From Cardiocondyla obscurior (Eukaryota; Arthropoda; Insecta; Hymenoptera; Formicidae): a stretch of DNA of 64,000 bases. Positions 13,901 through 23,940 of this stretch are shown here, piece by piece (position 1 is the stretch's first letter; each line of letters opens with the position of its first letter). The position numbers and the translations under genes were made by a program. The notes below the pieces were generated by a model. It was not told the DNA's origin, made no database searches, and saw only the letters and a list, made by a program, of their open reading frames with translations. The stretch spans positions 5,928,381-5,992,380 of the forward strand of contig NC_091876.1 in assembly GCF_019399895.1 (NCBI RefSeq), read 5' to 3'.

Positions 13901-16900
13901 GATAGAGTTCCGTTTGCCGTGCATGAATAATACACGACTTCCTAATCCCGTCGTATTATTCATATTGAATGCGCGACGGCAATAATTGGGATCAACGTTT
14001 CCCGATAAACCGTTGCCGGTTATCTTTAACGACCGCGATAACGCCACGCCCTGCTGGGGTTACGATATTTTCGGGGCACGGCCACACTCGGCTGCACGAT
14101 AATTACGCTAATTCCGCGGCTACACCCTTGTCCGATCTACGTGACGCGAGAACGCTTCTCCCGGCTCTCTCTCTCTCTCTCCCTCTCCGTTGTACGAACC
14201 GAACTTGGAAGGAAGGCTTCCTTAGATAAGCCCGGCCACAACGTTTAACGGCCACAATTATCCTAAACACTTGCGAAAGCCTGCCCCAGAAACTTAAACC
14301 TTTTCGGGATCTACTTTACGTGACTGCTGCTTCGTATGCTACTAACGTCGCCCACATAGAGAATGGTGGGTAATGTACTTGATAAATATTAAAATTATTC
14401 CACCTTTTGATATGCAAAATAGATACGAGTTTAAATTCGCGCTGTCGCGAGGGAACGTTCCTTTTCATTTCCGTTTCATTAAAAATATTGATTAGTAATT
14501 TAATCATAGGTTTAATGACGACGGCATGAAAAAGAATTTTTCATAATAAAATATTTTAATAAAAAAGAAAAAAGAAATAAAATAGAAATTGATATTTTAT
14601 ACCAAATTCGCGAAATCTCGAGTGAGATGAAATAAAAATTCTGTCTTTTTTAAATTTTTGATGAATATTTGTGATTGTAGAGAATTGAAAAATTTAAATT
14701 TAACGAGTTTAATGAAGATTGAAGCGAAGGAACGTCCGATTCGTGACAATTTCTCACGGGATTTGATATTGAAATATATGTTAATCTCGTGACGAAGACG
14801 TTCTTGTAATAGCGGAAATATTTCGGGAGAGGATAGATATTGGGCACGATAGTTCCTCTTTTACGAGCGCGTATAATACGCATACACTTACATGGCTGAG
14901 TGATCTCGCTCGTGAGACATTAGTGCAGCTAAGAGCGGCAGCTAGCGATAAGGCAGCCTTCTGAATAGATTGTCCGCTAAGTCAGGTGGACCGAGTAGTC
15001 TATGTAGTTTAGGTATTACATTCGACGGACCAGAGCCTATAGCCGGGTGCGCAGTTCCGTTCGCGATAGATGCGACACGCGTATGTAGGTATATACCGTA
15101 CATGAGCCGGGCACCATGTACATACATGCGGCGTATTACGTTCGACCTGATACCCGCAGCTCGCGATAACGGGTGCCACGTGAAAAAAAAAAAAAAAAAA
15201 AAAACATTCTCCGTACAATATAAGACTATTAAGTGTGAATATCGTAACGTTAAAACCTCCCGCGATTACCGGTGTCGGTTTAAAGTGCCTCGCGGACCGC
15301 GCAACGCTTTCACGAGCGAGAAAAATTTACGTCCACGTGCGATATAAACGCTCGGATAATAACGCAGCTTTTGTCGTAACCCGGGGAGTATTCTTAGCGA
15401 GCGACCGCTAATCACGGCTCGCTAATCAAATCGCGGCGCGCGAAATGTTTAATTATGTGCAACGCTTCCATCTCGCGCTCTTGTACGCAATTTTCTGCGG
15501 ACTGTATAGCGCTCGCGGCAAATCTGATTAATCTCTGCGAGCTACTAATGAACCCGACAATCCCGACTCGCGCATCCCCGCGAGTTGCGGAAGGAGACGC
15601 CGCATTATTGTGGATATTAAATTTCATCGCGGGCGTCCGCAGCGGATATTAAATTTTAGTTTTCGTAGGCGATGGCCGTGGTTTAAGTTTTGGCGCAGCA
15701 CCGTGTACCAGTAACTGCAGTGAATCACCTCGTATTGTCGCTCTGCCAGGGTCATTCTTTTTTTTTTTCCGCCCTCCGTTGCCACCGAGCTATTACATCC
15801 GCGAAAATCCGTCCGAGACGGTTCGTAGGTTCGCGTAACCAAGTCTTTCTAGCCACGGAAACTTGGATTAACGAAATTATTTAAAGGGGTAATTACGATA
15901 ATAAACTATCAAGGGAAAAAATAAAAATAGGAACGAAATATAAAATAATATAATTATATTAAATTAATGTAATATAATTTAATTTTATGTAAACGCATCG
16001 CTAACGCTCATAATAATGAGATGTAAAGAGAGAAAACTTTAATTCAATGCGACATGGACAATTAGGGAGGAATTACTTATATGTCTAAATACTACGCTCT
16101 TCGTATTAATTATGTTAAAAGTTGCTACAAGTTTTCGTTGAAAAGCCCCAACGTGGCGGAATCACGCATCTCGTGCACGCGGAATATGAAATAATTGCGG
16201 CACGTGTTTCCTATTGTTTCACCTTCCCGGCGCGACTTAATCCTGAACGTATACTTCTCCGCGAAACCGGCGAAAATTTATTTTCTCATGAATAATAATT
16301 TCTTTCCGTGCGAGATGATTTACGCCGCCAGGCAAATCTTTTTGGGATGTAAAAAGTTACGCATCCTGCAATTGGAACCTCGATTAGCCTTATACGTCGC
16401 GACGTACGTAGAATTCTCTTGTTTTGATGGTGGAAGAAATTGTGCCCGCTTGCACGTAGATTTTTTTTTTTTCTGCATTTACCTCCTTGTAGCGAGGGAT
16501 ATATGTAGGACGAAGGTTCGTGCAGCCAGGATACGACGCGCACCAAATCTTTGACGTAGCTCGGTATGATGCAGCGTAATATTGCGGTGCATCCCCTCGA
16601 TGCGCCCCCCGTCACCTCCACTTCAACTTTGTATGCCTGAGCCACCACTGCAAACAGCAATAAAATCTCACATAAAGCCATATGTTCCAGCAATCTTGTA
16701 CAAATTGTAATACAATAGCTCACTTAGCAATTTTATTTGCATATATAATTTTTTTCTTTCGGAAAAGAAAAGGCATATAAAAAATTAATATTCTATAAAA
16801 AGGAAAAAAAAGTATTTTAGTATTCCGCGCGATTTTTAATTATTTCATATTTAAGATGATTCTAAATTAGTTTAAATTATATACTGGATTAAATCAGTTT

Positions 16901-19691
16901 TTTAAGAGGAGAAAATCGCGATTGCATCTCATTTTTCGTGTTTGCTTATCTCGTACCCCGTTTTTTTTTTCTTGTTTTTTTAAAGGACGAACTACTCGCG
17001 CACTGTAAAAAAATTACAAGTCGTCATTATGTCGGTGTGTAACGAAACAGCAAGCGGTGAATCTCGCGTCTGTGTCTCTAATTGCCGCCGTAATGAAAAA
17101 GCGATCGCAGTTACTCCAACAGTCTCGCTTTCAATTACACCGTCGGCGTCTTGAAAGCGACGTTGCTTTGTACGCGGGTGTGTACGACACTATGTATATG
17201 TACACGGAGTGTCGCACACGTCGTTATGTCGTAACCGTCGGGTGAATCTCGACGTCGGGGGTGCGTCGAGGCGTGAGGCGTCGCGAGCGCGTAACGAACG
17301 GTCCCCTCTCCTTCCTCCTTCCTCTTTCGTCCGGCGTCGCTTTCTCGCGCGCGAGAGATACACCGTACACTCGTCCGGAGATTTTATTTACGTGGAAATT
17401 CCAAGGGCGACGGCCAGCCCCGGCACCGACGGCGCGGTCTGACAGGCCGACGTCGTGACGCCACGACGCGGAGGCTAAAGCCCTGGCTACATCGCCCCGA
17501 GTTTCTTTCCCGCGTCTCTTCCCCGTCCTCTCGAAGCTCTCGAATCGCGCCAAGACCCCTGTCTCGTGTTTTTCTATCTCTCAGTTTCTTGATTTTTATC
17601 TCTTGCGTTACCCCACCTTTCTCGCGTCTCTCGCGACTCGCGTGAGAAATGTCGCGTGCGATTACGATACTACCGCTAAAAAGTGTTGTTAAAAAGAAAA
17701 AAGTATTTTTTTTTTTTTTTTGCAAAGAGGATCGATCAGCAGGTTCTATCTTGATAAAAAATTATGCTACGTTTCTTGGATAATTTTTATTTTATTTTAT
17801 TTTATTAAAGTTCTGATTGCAACTAATTTTTCGCACGTGTGCGACGACTTAGATTCTTCTCCGAGATTCCCCATAATCGAACTTTAATTTCACTCTTTCG
17901 AAATTATCGCAAACGCGTTCGTAACTTTCGCCGCAAAATCACTCGCGTAAAGCACGTCCGCTTCATCGAGCACGCGCGAAAAGAAATTTCTTCCGTTAAA
18001 TCGAAAGCGTGGAAGAGAGAGAAAGAACTGAAAGTAAAGTTTTAATTAACGGTCACACGTCCAGGGCAGAACTTTATGGCCGCGAGGGGGTTAGTAGTTG
18101 AAAATCCTGAAAGCGCGCCGGGTCGACCTCGCAGCTGCCACGGATTTGCATTCAGATTGCATTTTTTTAAAGAGGTAATTACACTGCGCGACCAGAAGGG
18201 AACCTACGTGCATCTCATCTGCATCGGCGCTCGACGTGAACCTTGTTCGGTTCTAACGCCTGTTTCACCCTGATCCTCTTTTGCAATTGACATTTTTTTT
18301 CCCCCATACAAGCAATTGGATTGCATTGCATATGCGTTTGAAAATGATCGTTTAGAAACGTGCCTTTTTACGATGTCTTTAACGGAACACGGCTACGAGA
18401 GACTTGCTCTTGATCGGTGAAAATAATTGCACGGAATCGCCCTTCGGCGACGTTCTCTGAATAATCACGGGAGATATACTTATGCAGATTCAAAGAATTT
18501 TAGTGAGTCTCGAATCCGCATTCTTTTTTGATATTTTAAACAAGAAATGCGATAATCGCGTAAATCACCTGATCGTGAGAAGAGACAATTAAAATTTTGT
18601 AAATTAATTAATTTTCGCAACTGTTCGAATGCGATCGTCAAATATTTCTTAAACAAATAGAGATGAGTCGTGCGGGTGCAGCTGAATTCCTTTACACAAA
18701 GCCATTGTGAGGTTTTGCGGTTTTCCCAATTGCGTTTGGACGTACACAACGTTAGCGTTCGTATCCCGATTACGACCCGTGTAAAACCCGCGTATCCGCG
18801 ATTCCGCGTTTTATCGCACGCGAGAGGCGCGCAGCCCACGCACCCGTCGCAATTACTATTGACTCGCGCCAAATATCCGCGGCATTCGCGTAATCCGCTT
18901 AATAGACTTTTCCAATGGTCCTGTGCGCGGCAGCCGCGGGCAAAACTCTAATATGACAGCCGTCCGTTACGCGCTTGCCGTTCCTTAATTAAAGGACGCC
19001 TCGGTAAATAACCGCTGTAATTGCGCGAGCCCTCACGATATACATAAAGCGATAAAACCGTCCGCGACATTTTTGATGATAATAGGATTTGCACAATAAA
19101 TAGGATTTAAAAAAGACTCGACGGTGCAATTTGCCTCATGGAGTTTACCAATTCTAGTCCCCGATTTATAATACACGTATATGCGCTTTATTTTGTGCAT
19201 TTTTGTACGTAATTAAACTTTTACAAATACTTACGAATTAATTGCAAATTATAATTGTACACGGTGCTCGTTAATATTTTACGGAGTTTGAAAATTCTAT
19301 ATCACGAGTATTTAATTTTTTACGTATATAGTTCGTTTACCTGCTCTAACTTGTACATCGCGACTGAGCACCCGGCCGACGGTGTTGCTCGCCACGCATC
19401 TGTACGCGGCGCTATGAACATCCTGCCGATAGGCCGCGGCCGGAAATGGCAGGAGCACCAGAGTACCGTTTCTAAGCACTCTTCGCACGCCCGACACATC
19501 GTTCACCGGATGTCCGTCCGCGGTGGACCAGTCGATGTTGGGCGGCGGACTTCCGGAAGCCGTGCAGTCCAGCCAGGCGCCACTGGAGTTCGAGAATTCG
19601 ATTCTCGACGGTGGTTCCAACACGAAGCTGGGTCCGCGTAGGTGCGCGTCAAAGCCGTGCCCGCCTGCGGACGTTACTATAGCAGCTGCAC
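335..19691 (-). CDS. Dscam2: Dscam2-type cell adhesion receptor, Ig1-Ig6 (nine exons, both ends missing)
   Basis: This is a transmembrane homophilic adhesion receptor of the Dscam family, which acts at neurite surfaces in repulsion, tiling and synapse layering. The coding sequence is the complement of join(335..607, 1085..1236, 2232..2376, 5783..6066, 6236..6397, 13138..13255, 13357..13503, 16483..16647, 19341..19691). All borders are GT-AG. The intron phases, in transcript order from the intron before Ig1, are 1,1,1,1,2,2,1,2,1,1, and they join without a stop into 599 codons. Each domain has the Ig cysteine pair and the core tryptophan. Diagnostic stretches include PSRIEFSNSSGAWLDC (Ig1), HLLPTGELLVHS (Ig2), APPVLLYSFIEQTLQPGPA (Ig5) and LPYIRLIPKVTAVAGETL (Ig6). 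As I know the family, these fit Dscam2/AbsCAM better than Dscam1. Dscam3 or Dscam4 is a less likely alternative. The signal peptide and everything from Ig7 onward are missing from view. Confidence 0.93.
608..1084. other. Dscam2 intron, Ig5b to Ig6 (477 bp)
   Basis: AT-rich intron with a GTGCGT donor beside the Ig5b exon and a TCTAG acceptor beside Ig6. I see no exon, RNA gene or long repeat in it. Confidence 0.8.
1085..1236 (-). CDS. Dscam2: Dscam2 exon encoding the second half of Ig5
   Basis: This exon supplies the carboxy-terminal half of Ig5 (51 residues). Its first base completes an arginine codon (AG|G) shared with the upstream exon. It reads FVIGQYVTVHGDVISHVNI, then VEDGGEYSCTAENRAGK with the second Ig cysteine, and ends ARLNVYG in phase 1 before GTGCGT. 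NIS is a potential N-glycosylation site. The acceptor is unusual: the bases before the AG are G-rich (GGGGCTAG) with almost no polypyrimidine tract. GTAC four bases downstream is a possible alternative donor, but only the chosen donor keeps phase with the Ig6 exon. Confidence 0.93.
1237..2231. other. Dscam2 intron between the two Ig5 exons (995 bp)
   Basis: This is a mixed-composition intron with a GTAAGC donor on the upstream exon side. I looked for a second version of either Ig5 half exon and found none. There are no RNA genes or conspicuous repeats. Confidence 0.75.
2232..2376 (-). CDS. Dscam2: Dscam2 exon encoding the first half of Ig5
   Basis: This exon gives the amino-terminal half of Ig5 (48 residues) and is too short to appear as a long open frame. 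After a TTCCAG acceptor, two bases (AC) join the G of the Ig4 exon to make aspartate, giving DAPPVLLYSFIEQTLQPGPA. The first cysteine is in SLKCSAAGNPTPQ, the tryptophan in VSWALDGFPLP, and the exon ends TNG plus AG before GTAAGC (phase 2). The PPVLLYSFIEQTLQPG run is close to what I know of fly Dscam2, and is the strongest argument for Dscam2 over its paralogues. Confidence 0.93.
2377..5782. other. Dscam2 intron, Ig4 to Ig5a (3.4 kb)
   Basis: The intron carries GC-richer stretches around 2.8-3.1 kb and 5.0-5.5 kb whose open frames have no recognisable protein content, a T26 run at 4286-4311, an A17 run at 4825-4841, and a tRNA-like A box with a hairpin near 4.12-4.17 kb. No alternative Ig exon is visible on the minus strand. 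Confidence 0.7.
4121..4166 (+). other. tRNA-like A box followed by a hairpin (possible SINE remnant)
   Basis: TGGTTCAATCG at 4121-4131 fits the RNA polymerase III A-box consensus TRGYNNANNNG and is preceded by GGCGAGG. It is followed by a 9-of-10 bp hairpin with arms at 4143-4152 (GCTAATCGCG) and 4157-4166 and the loop TAAA. No good B box and no closing acceptor stem follow, so this is not a functional tRNA. It may be a decayed tRNA-derived repeat or chance. Confidence 0.2.
5783..6066 (-). CDS. Dscam2: Dscam2 exon encoding Ig4
   Basis: The exon encodes all of Ig4 (95 residues). Its first base completes the arginine codon AG|G from the Ig3b exon, then LIVTAPLHVEVTPPLLSVHL. The first cysteine is in AEFRCEV, the tryptophan in ITWYKDGRQLPG, and the second cysteine in GREDRGMYQCIVRR. 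It closes with ASAELQLG in phase 1 before GTACGT. The DRGMYQC..R motif and the ELQLG ending are typical of Dscam Ig4. The insertion GTHPQAGPH between strands B and C resembles the longer loop of Dscam2-type proteins. Confidence 0.95.
6236..6397 (-). CDS. Dscam2: Dscam2 exon encoding the second half of Ig3
   Basis: After a pyrimidine-rich acceptor (CGCTTGCAG) one base completes CG|G, then WYAQTGAEPMLVLSGPRTR with the core tryptophan of Ig3. It continues LLGSVLAIEAVTLEDSGVY, the second cysteine in YRCSTSNPGGE, and ends ASAEI plus AG before GTAAGC (phase 2). It has 54 residues. It lies only 169 bp from the Ig4 exon but 6.7 kb from the exon with the first half of Ig3. Confidence 0.95.
9976..10171. 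repeat. Long imperfect inverted repeat (about 60-bp arms)
   Basis: The arm at 9976-10040 and the reverse complement of 10109-10171 align along their length with a few small gaps. They share TTTTGCATAA next to the loop and TAACGCGT, with weaker matches outward through CCTCGC. The spacer is a 68-nt AT-rich loop. The arrangement could be a MITE-like element or a long hairpin. I did not identify target-site duplications. Confidence 0.55.
10919..10963. repeat. (TA)22 microsatellite
   Basis: Uninterrupted TA dinucleotides, with a shorter AT tract just upstream at 10890-10903. It lies within the Dscam2 Ig3 intron. Confidence 0.95.
11600..12110. repeat. Diverged tandem duplication in a GC-rich block
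   Basis: Two segments share blocks in the same order. The ATGGC...ACGTCGCG motif occurs at 11654 and 11921. A 42-nt block beginning AGTTCGTCGGGAGT occurs near 11726 and 12010 with only a few differences, and is followed by GGGA.(A/T)CCGGA in both. The spacing drifts from 267 to 284 bp, so the copies carry indels. Both strands have short open frames with serine- and arginine-rich content, which look like a by-product of composition. Confidence 0.6.
12410..12520 (+). other. Possible plus-strand first coding exon nested in the Dscam2 intron
   Basis: An ATG at 12410 with G at -3 and +4 follows an in-frame TGA at 12380-12382. It opens 37 codons beginning MERTKATETVFEIMEVDNED and ending KAISK, directly before a near-consensus donor (AAG|GTAAGA at 12521). 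The acidic, unbiased residue content differs from nearby chance frames. A GC-rich stretch of about 900 bp upstream could serve as a 5' UTR and promoter. I could not find a partner exon, so it is a candidate only. Confidence 0.25.
13138..13255 (-). CDS. Dscam2: Dscam2 exon encoding the first half of Ig3
   Basis: This short exon (39 residues) follows a strong acceptor (GCTTCACAG). Two bases (AT) complete aspartate with the G of the previous exon, giving DHRGVMPPVILENSGVVHV, then AQDESTSLVCVAQACPSPEY with the first cysteine of Ig3. It ends with CG before GTAAGT (phase 2), so the arginine codon is finished in the exon 6.7 kb away. Its position equals that of the variable exon 6 cluster of Dscam1, which encodes the first half of Ig3. 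Here there is one copy. Confidence 0.94.
13357..13503 (-). CDS. Dscam2: Dscam2 exon encoding the second half of Ig2
   Basis: The exon begins with AC after TTTATAG, making aspartate with the previous G: DGKFHLLPTGELLVHSLEFS. The second Ig2 cysteine is in GYRCRTMHRLTRQVVVSS, and it ends MANIRIA in phase 1 before GTGAGT. It has 49 residues. CRTMHRLT is close to the CRTKHRLT signature of Dscam Ig2. Only 101 bp separate it from the next exon. An open frame continues upstream of the acceptor into intron sequence and is not coding. Confidence 0.95.
13504..16482. other. Dscam2 intron inside Ig2 (3.0 kb)
   Basis: The intron is AT-rich with an A22 run at 15183-15204 and a short (CT)n tract near 14.17 kb. 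I see no alternative Ig2 exon and no RNA gene. Confidence 0.75.
16483..16647 (-). CDS. Dscam2: Dscam2 exon encoding the first half of Ig2
   Basis: After a good acceptor (CTGTTTGCAG) the exon reads VVAQAYKVEVEVTGGASRG, the first cysteine of Ig2 in ILRCIIPSYVKD, the tryptophan in RVVSWLHEP and then SSYIYPSLQG, in phase 1 before GTAAAT. It has 55 residues. This is the position of the variable exon 4 cluster in Dscam1 (first half of Ig2), but only a single version is visible here. The donor is followed by an A-rich run in the intron. A methionine upstream in the same frame lies in the intron and is not a start. Confidence 0.95.
16648..19340. other. Dscam2 intron, Ig1 to Ig2 (2.7 kb)
   Basis: Contains a GC-rich stretch at 17.2-17.7 kb, a T16 run at 17706-17721 and a short TTTTA repeat near 17.79 kb. 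I found no duplicate of the Ig2 half exon. Confidence 0.75.
19341..19691 (-). CDS. Dscam2: Dscam2 exon encoding Ig1 (amino-terminal domain)
   Basis: The exon (117 residues) starts after CTGTGCAG with GT, so the preceding, unseen exon must end in phase 1. After a short linker (AAAIVTSAGGHGFDAHLR) comes GPSFVLEPPSRIEFSNSSGA, with the first cysteine in WLDCTASGSPPP, tryptophan in IDWSTADG and the second cysteine in YRCVASNTVGR. It ends SRDVQVRA in phase 1 before GTAAAC. NSS and RNGT hold potential N-glycosylation sites. The methionine upstream in the open frame is in the intron. The signal peptide must come from another exon. A 45-nt A run (sense strand) lies 15 nt upstream of the acceptor. Confidence 0.95.
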
Positions 19692-19704
19692 CTGCACAGA
19701 AAGA

Positions 19705-19706
<2 letters not shown>

Positions 19707-19751
<45 letters not shown>
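19707..19751. repeat. T45 homopolymer beside the Ig1 acceptor
   Basis: Forty-five consecutive T on the plus strand, i.e. A45 on the Dscam2 sense strand, ending 15 nt before the Ig1 exon. It leaves only a short pyrimidine stretch (TCTTTCTGTG) before the CAG. Confidence 0.97.
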
Positions 19752-19757
<6 letters not shown>

Positions 19758-22000
19758 GACATGCCCGCGACATAAAATAAAAATTCAACAAATCTTAGAA
19801 GAAACTTTCGCAAATCTATACGTTATAAATATATATTAATATGAGTCTACCGATTCGTCTAGACACGCAGTATACAGATAGAAACGTCGATCACTCTTTA
19901 GTCAAAATGCATAGATTCAGCGCGACATAATAAATATTAATTGATAGACACGTGTCGCGTCGGAGTGATTAGCATTAGAAACGCGCAAGAGCGAGGGATA
20001 TGTCGCATTGACGGCCAGTCGTATTAGGTGGAAAATAGTTTGACAAGTTCCAAAGTGGATTAATCGACACGCTTAGTACGGCCTCCGCGTCTCCCAGACG
20101 AGAGCGGTGCCGTCGCGGTGATGCAACTAATACGCCGGGCAAGTTATTCTCTTCGGAGTGGTGCGCGCGCGAGACAACCACTTCTCGGCGTAAACGCTTT
20201 GATCGAGGGCGTGAAAGCACGAGTCAGCAACTACCTACTTGCCGGCTCTTGTATCGTTAGCGCAGTTAATAACTCCCCCACTCGCAGGCCTCATCCCTCG
20301 TGTCAATGTTACAGTGAAATTTGCGAGCCATGGGAGCCGCGATAAATTTCAGGTAGCTCTCCCCGCTTAGCCTACGTAGCCCCGTGCTAAAACTTAACTC
20401 TCCACTGTTATTATTATATGCAGCAACACCGCCAACAGGGTCATCCCACCTGAGCGTTTCTTTTAGGGAACGCTATCATTCACGCTCCCTCGAACATATC
20501 AGTTTTCTTCCCAACTTCTCATTTATTTACACGTATAAATTTTACGGTCAATATTTGACGCTGCGTATACCAGCTCGTTAAGTAAAATAATAATTTTTGA
20601 TAATTACGTACTTAGGATTTTATTATAAGATTGTTCAATCGCAAGAGAAACGCTTCTCTAAATGATTGATTTAATCACGAACCTTTTGTTTTTTTTTTAT
20701 GCGAATCCATATTGCCGTTTTTTTCAAATGTGTCATTTGCGATTTAAATGAAAGCTGGAAAAAGTCAAGTGAGACAGCTAATAGCGCTGATTTACGATGT
20801 TCGAGAGATCGCGGATCTTTCGGCTGAATAAATGAAACGGTGCCTTCCCCCTTCCTTTATTTCGTCGCGATATTGCGAGGTGTTTTGGGCACGTTGTTTG
20901 CGACAGGGCGCGGGAATCGGGAAAACGCGAAACTCATAACGACATTCGCGCGGGTAGCCCGACGTAACTCGTTTATAACTACGTTCGAGAGGGAAATGCA
21001 CGCTCGTTTCGGCTGAATTTCGTAATGCCGTCGCGCGCGCGTTGCACGCGTGCGGCATACAAAACACGAAGTATGCAAATCCTCGGTGTGCACGAGCGAG
21101 AGAGAGAATTGAAATTCTCCATCGTAGTGTCCGGCAATTATGCTCGCCGTCACACCAGTCGGTTTCCGGAATTGTCTGTCTCTCGATGTGTGTGTCTGTA
21201 TGTCTCTCTCTCTCTCTCTCTCTAGTTCGCGTGCGCGCGTGCTACTTAATTACTAATTCCGGGCGAGTATTACACCGGCGTTCTCGAGCGGAATTTCGTG
21301 TGTTGCTTCGCCCGAGCGACGTCGCGCCGATTTCCGAAGGCATCGGCATCAGTCGCCTTAATTGGCAGAAAATTAATTACACGTTATATTCGTATCGTTT
21401 TTAACGTCGTTGACCGAAAATTCGAATGGACGAGCTGTATTAATTGAACTGTCATCCATCGGTGATTTTTCCAACACGCGAATCAATTTTAGCTTCGCGA
21501 CACACGTATATGCATAATATGTATTTATATTATATATTGTGTATATATGTTAAAAAGAAATTTTTTTTGCGAAATAAAATATTTTATCGGGATCTTTTCA
21601 CGGTTATCCGAATCAGCCTCCAGTATTGATTTTTGTGTTTGTCACGATTTCGCGGCGGTTTTTCGAGATACCTACAAATGTCGCTGCACGGTTTATTTGC
21701 GCGGATCGGGTTCGCGTCAACATCCCTATCTTTTATGACGCACCCTCGAGAAGATTTACCTATCGACGTGGAAAATCGAAAAGCCGAAGGAGACGGACCA
21801 GGCTGAGCATGGGAAATGCCGGCAAGATTGAACATGCCGGTCGGTGCTCAAAGTGACTGGCCGTCACAAGAGCATGCGTTTAAAGCGACGGAGACGGACG
21901 GACAGAGCTGAACAGCGAATAGGAGGTATAACGGAAGTCGGATACATGAGTGGATGATGAGATAGAGAACGAAATACTGAGTGGTAGAGCGAGGGAAAGC

Positions 22001-22009
<9 letters not shown>

Positions 22010-22036
<27 letters not shown>
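22010..22036. repeat. (GA)13 microsatellite
   Basis: GA dinucleotides within a longer purine-rich tract that begins near 21.96 kb. Confidence 0.95.
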
Positions 22037-23920
22037 AGGGTACGCAGGTGTCGGTGGGTAATAGCGTCCTATTACCATAACGCTTGGCTAAGCCGACTAA
22101 TCGGTTCCGTTTATGCCGACCGGCAAATTATTATTAATCGCATTGCGCTCGCGGATTACCGTTTATATGCGTCTATGGCACGGTGGCATTTGCACTTCGC
22201 GCTGAGCGTCGCATGAGCTTTTAACGTCGCGTATCTACACGTACATGTCTGATCTTTCGCTAAATTATACACATACACATTGACAGAAACGCTAGAATAC
22301 GTTTAAAATTTTAATCTTGGGAATATTACGTAACAAAGAGCAATATCCAGCCTTGGACGGTATCCAAATCTTTTTCTCGCAAACGCGATCATTAAGCGTT
22401 TTATTTCGTCGTTTATATTAACGTGTTATTAAGACCGAAGATTATATTTTGATACGCCGTTTTAATTGCGTTATATGAATATAATTAAATTAATATATAA
22501 CATTATACGAATTATTACGATTCAATTATCACAAAAACAATTGATGCATAAAATAGATGTTCTGTTAAATGCATATTTATTTTTATAATGATACAATATA
22601 ATTATACATATATTTTTTTTTTATTATAAGGTTATAATGCCATTATAATTATTATATATAAATCGAAGCTCGCAGAAACTCTAATGGACAAAAGTAACTT
22701 CTTTAGTTAGATTTTTTCTTTATATCGTTGAAAAAACACGAGATCTATTCAGATAGCAGAAATGTCAAAATTTTTGTTTCTCGAGGATTCTTTTGTGGTC
22801 TCGGGTCAGATTCCAAAGTCCGAACAAAGGCGGAAATTTTATCATTCGCCTGGACCTTGCATTCTGGAAGCATTCGAATCGGTGGCTCGGATTCGGTAAA
22901 AGGAGCTCATGCTACAAACCAGGAATCAATAGGCGGAACAAACTGTGTAGATGGGTAGAGGTCTTCGGTAAGATTGAATTTGCAGACTCTGCTTCTCCGA
23001 GTTTCTCGACGAGGGGCGAATCTCGTAGAAAAGGTGGAGGGCAACGTCGGAGGGGCACGATAAGAGTCCCGAGTCTCGCGACGGCGTTTCCTCCACTCAG
23101 GAACCTTCGTGTTCTCCTCGTTCGTTCTTTCTCTCTTCGCCACTTGAAAGAGCTCCCGATGTTTGCTCAACCCATCAAGACGGCAATTATTTGATCCGGC
23201 TAGTGAAATGTATCCGTCGAATCTTCTCCTCTTCGCAATAGTTTTCCTTCCGTTCCGTTAGTATTTCAGGATGATTCGTCGCAACTTAATTCAATGTTTA
23301 TTTTTTTTTTTTTTTTGGAAACTTCTAAATTTTTTTTTGTCAAAAATAATTTTTATTTCTTCGATTTTAGAATTATTTACTCATTAAAATAAAATTCCAT
23401 AAAGCATATAGAGATGGTTTAACTATAAAGATAAATTAAAGTAACAAATAAAAAAAATTTATAAATAATGTAATTAATAGAAATTCTCATGTTCGAATAT
23501 TGCTGTTTATCGTCGTTAACAAAATTCTTGACGTATTAGAAAAATGTAAAAGACTCTTAACGGAAAAGATCTAACAGACTGCGCAACTTCTCGTCAGAAA
23601 CGTAACGGGCTAAAGACGACATCGATACCCGCGGAAAGTCGATAGAATCGGTGATAGTTGGCGATACAACGGGGAGGGAGGAAAGGGGAAAGGATGAAGA
23701 AGCATATCGGGCGAACGAGTCGTTTTGCGAGCCACTTACTCCCGTGCAAGTCGCAGTCGAAGATGGCAACAAGTTGAGAAAGTTGTTTAGACGCCTCGAA
23801 ACGAGACGGAGATCGCCTCTCTGAAAAACTATGGCCGTGCAGGGACACACGGGCAATTTTCCAGTTCGTGCGGAAAGTTTTCGCGGCGGGCAACAAGTTG
23901 GGAAAGTTCGGCCGTGGATG

Positions 23921-23940
23921 GCGTTCCCTCGAGGGAACGC
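23921..23940. other. Perfect 20-bp palindrome
   Basis: The half site GCGTTCCCTC is followed immediately by its exact reverse complement, with CTCGAG at the centre. Symmetry ends at both edges. It could be a binding site for a dimeric factor. No gene start is visible beside it. Confidence 0.9.
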
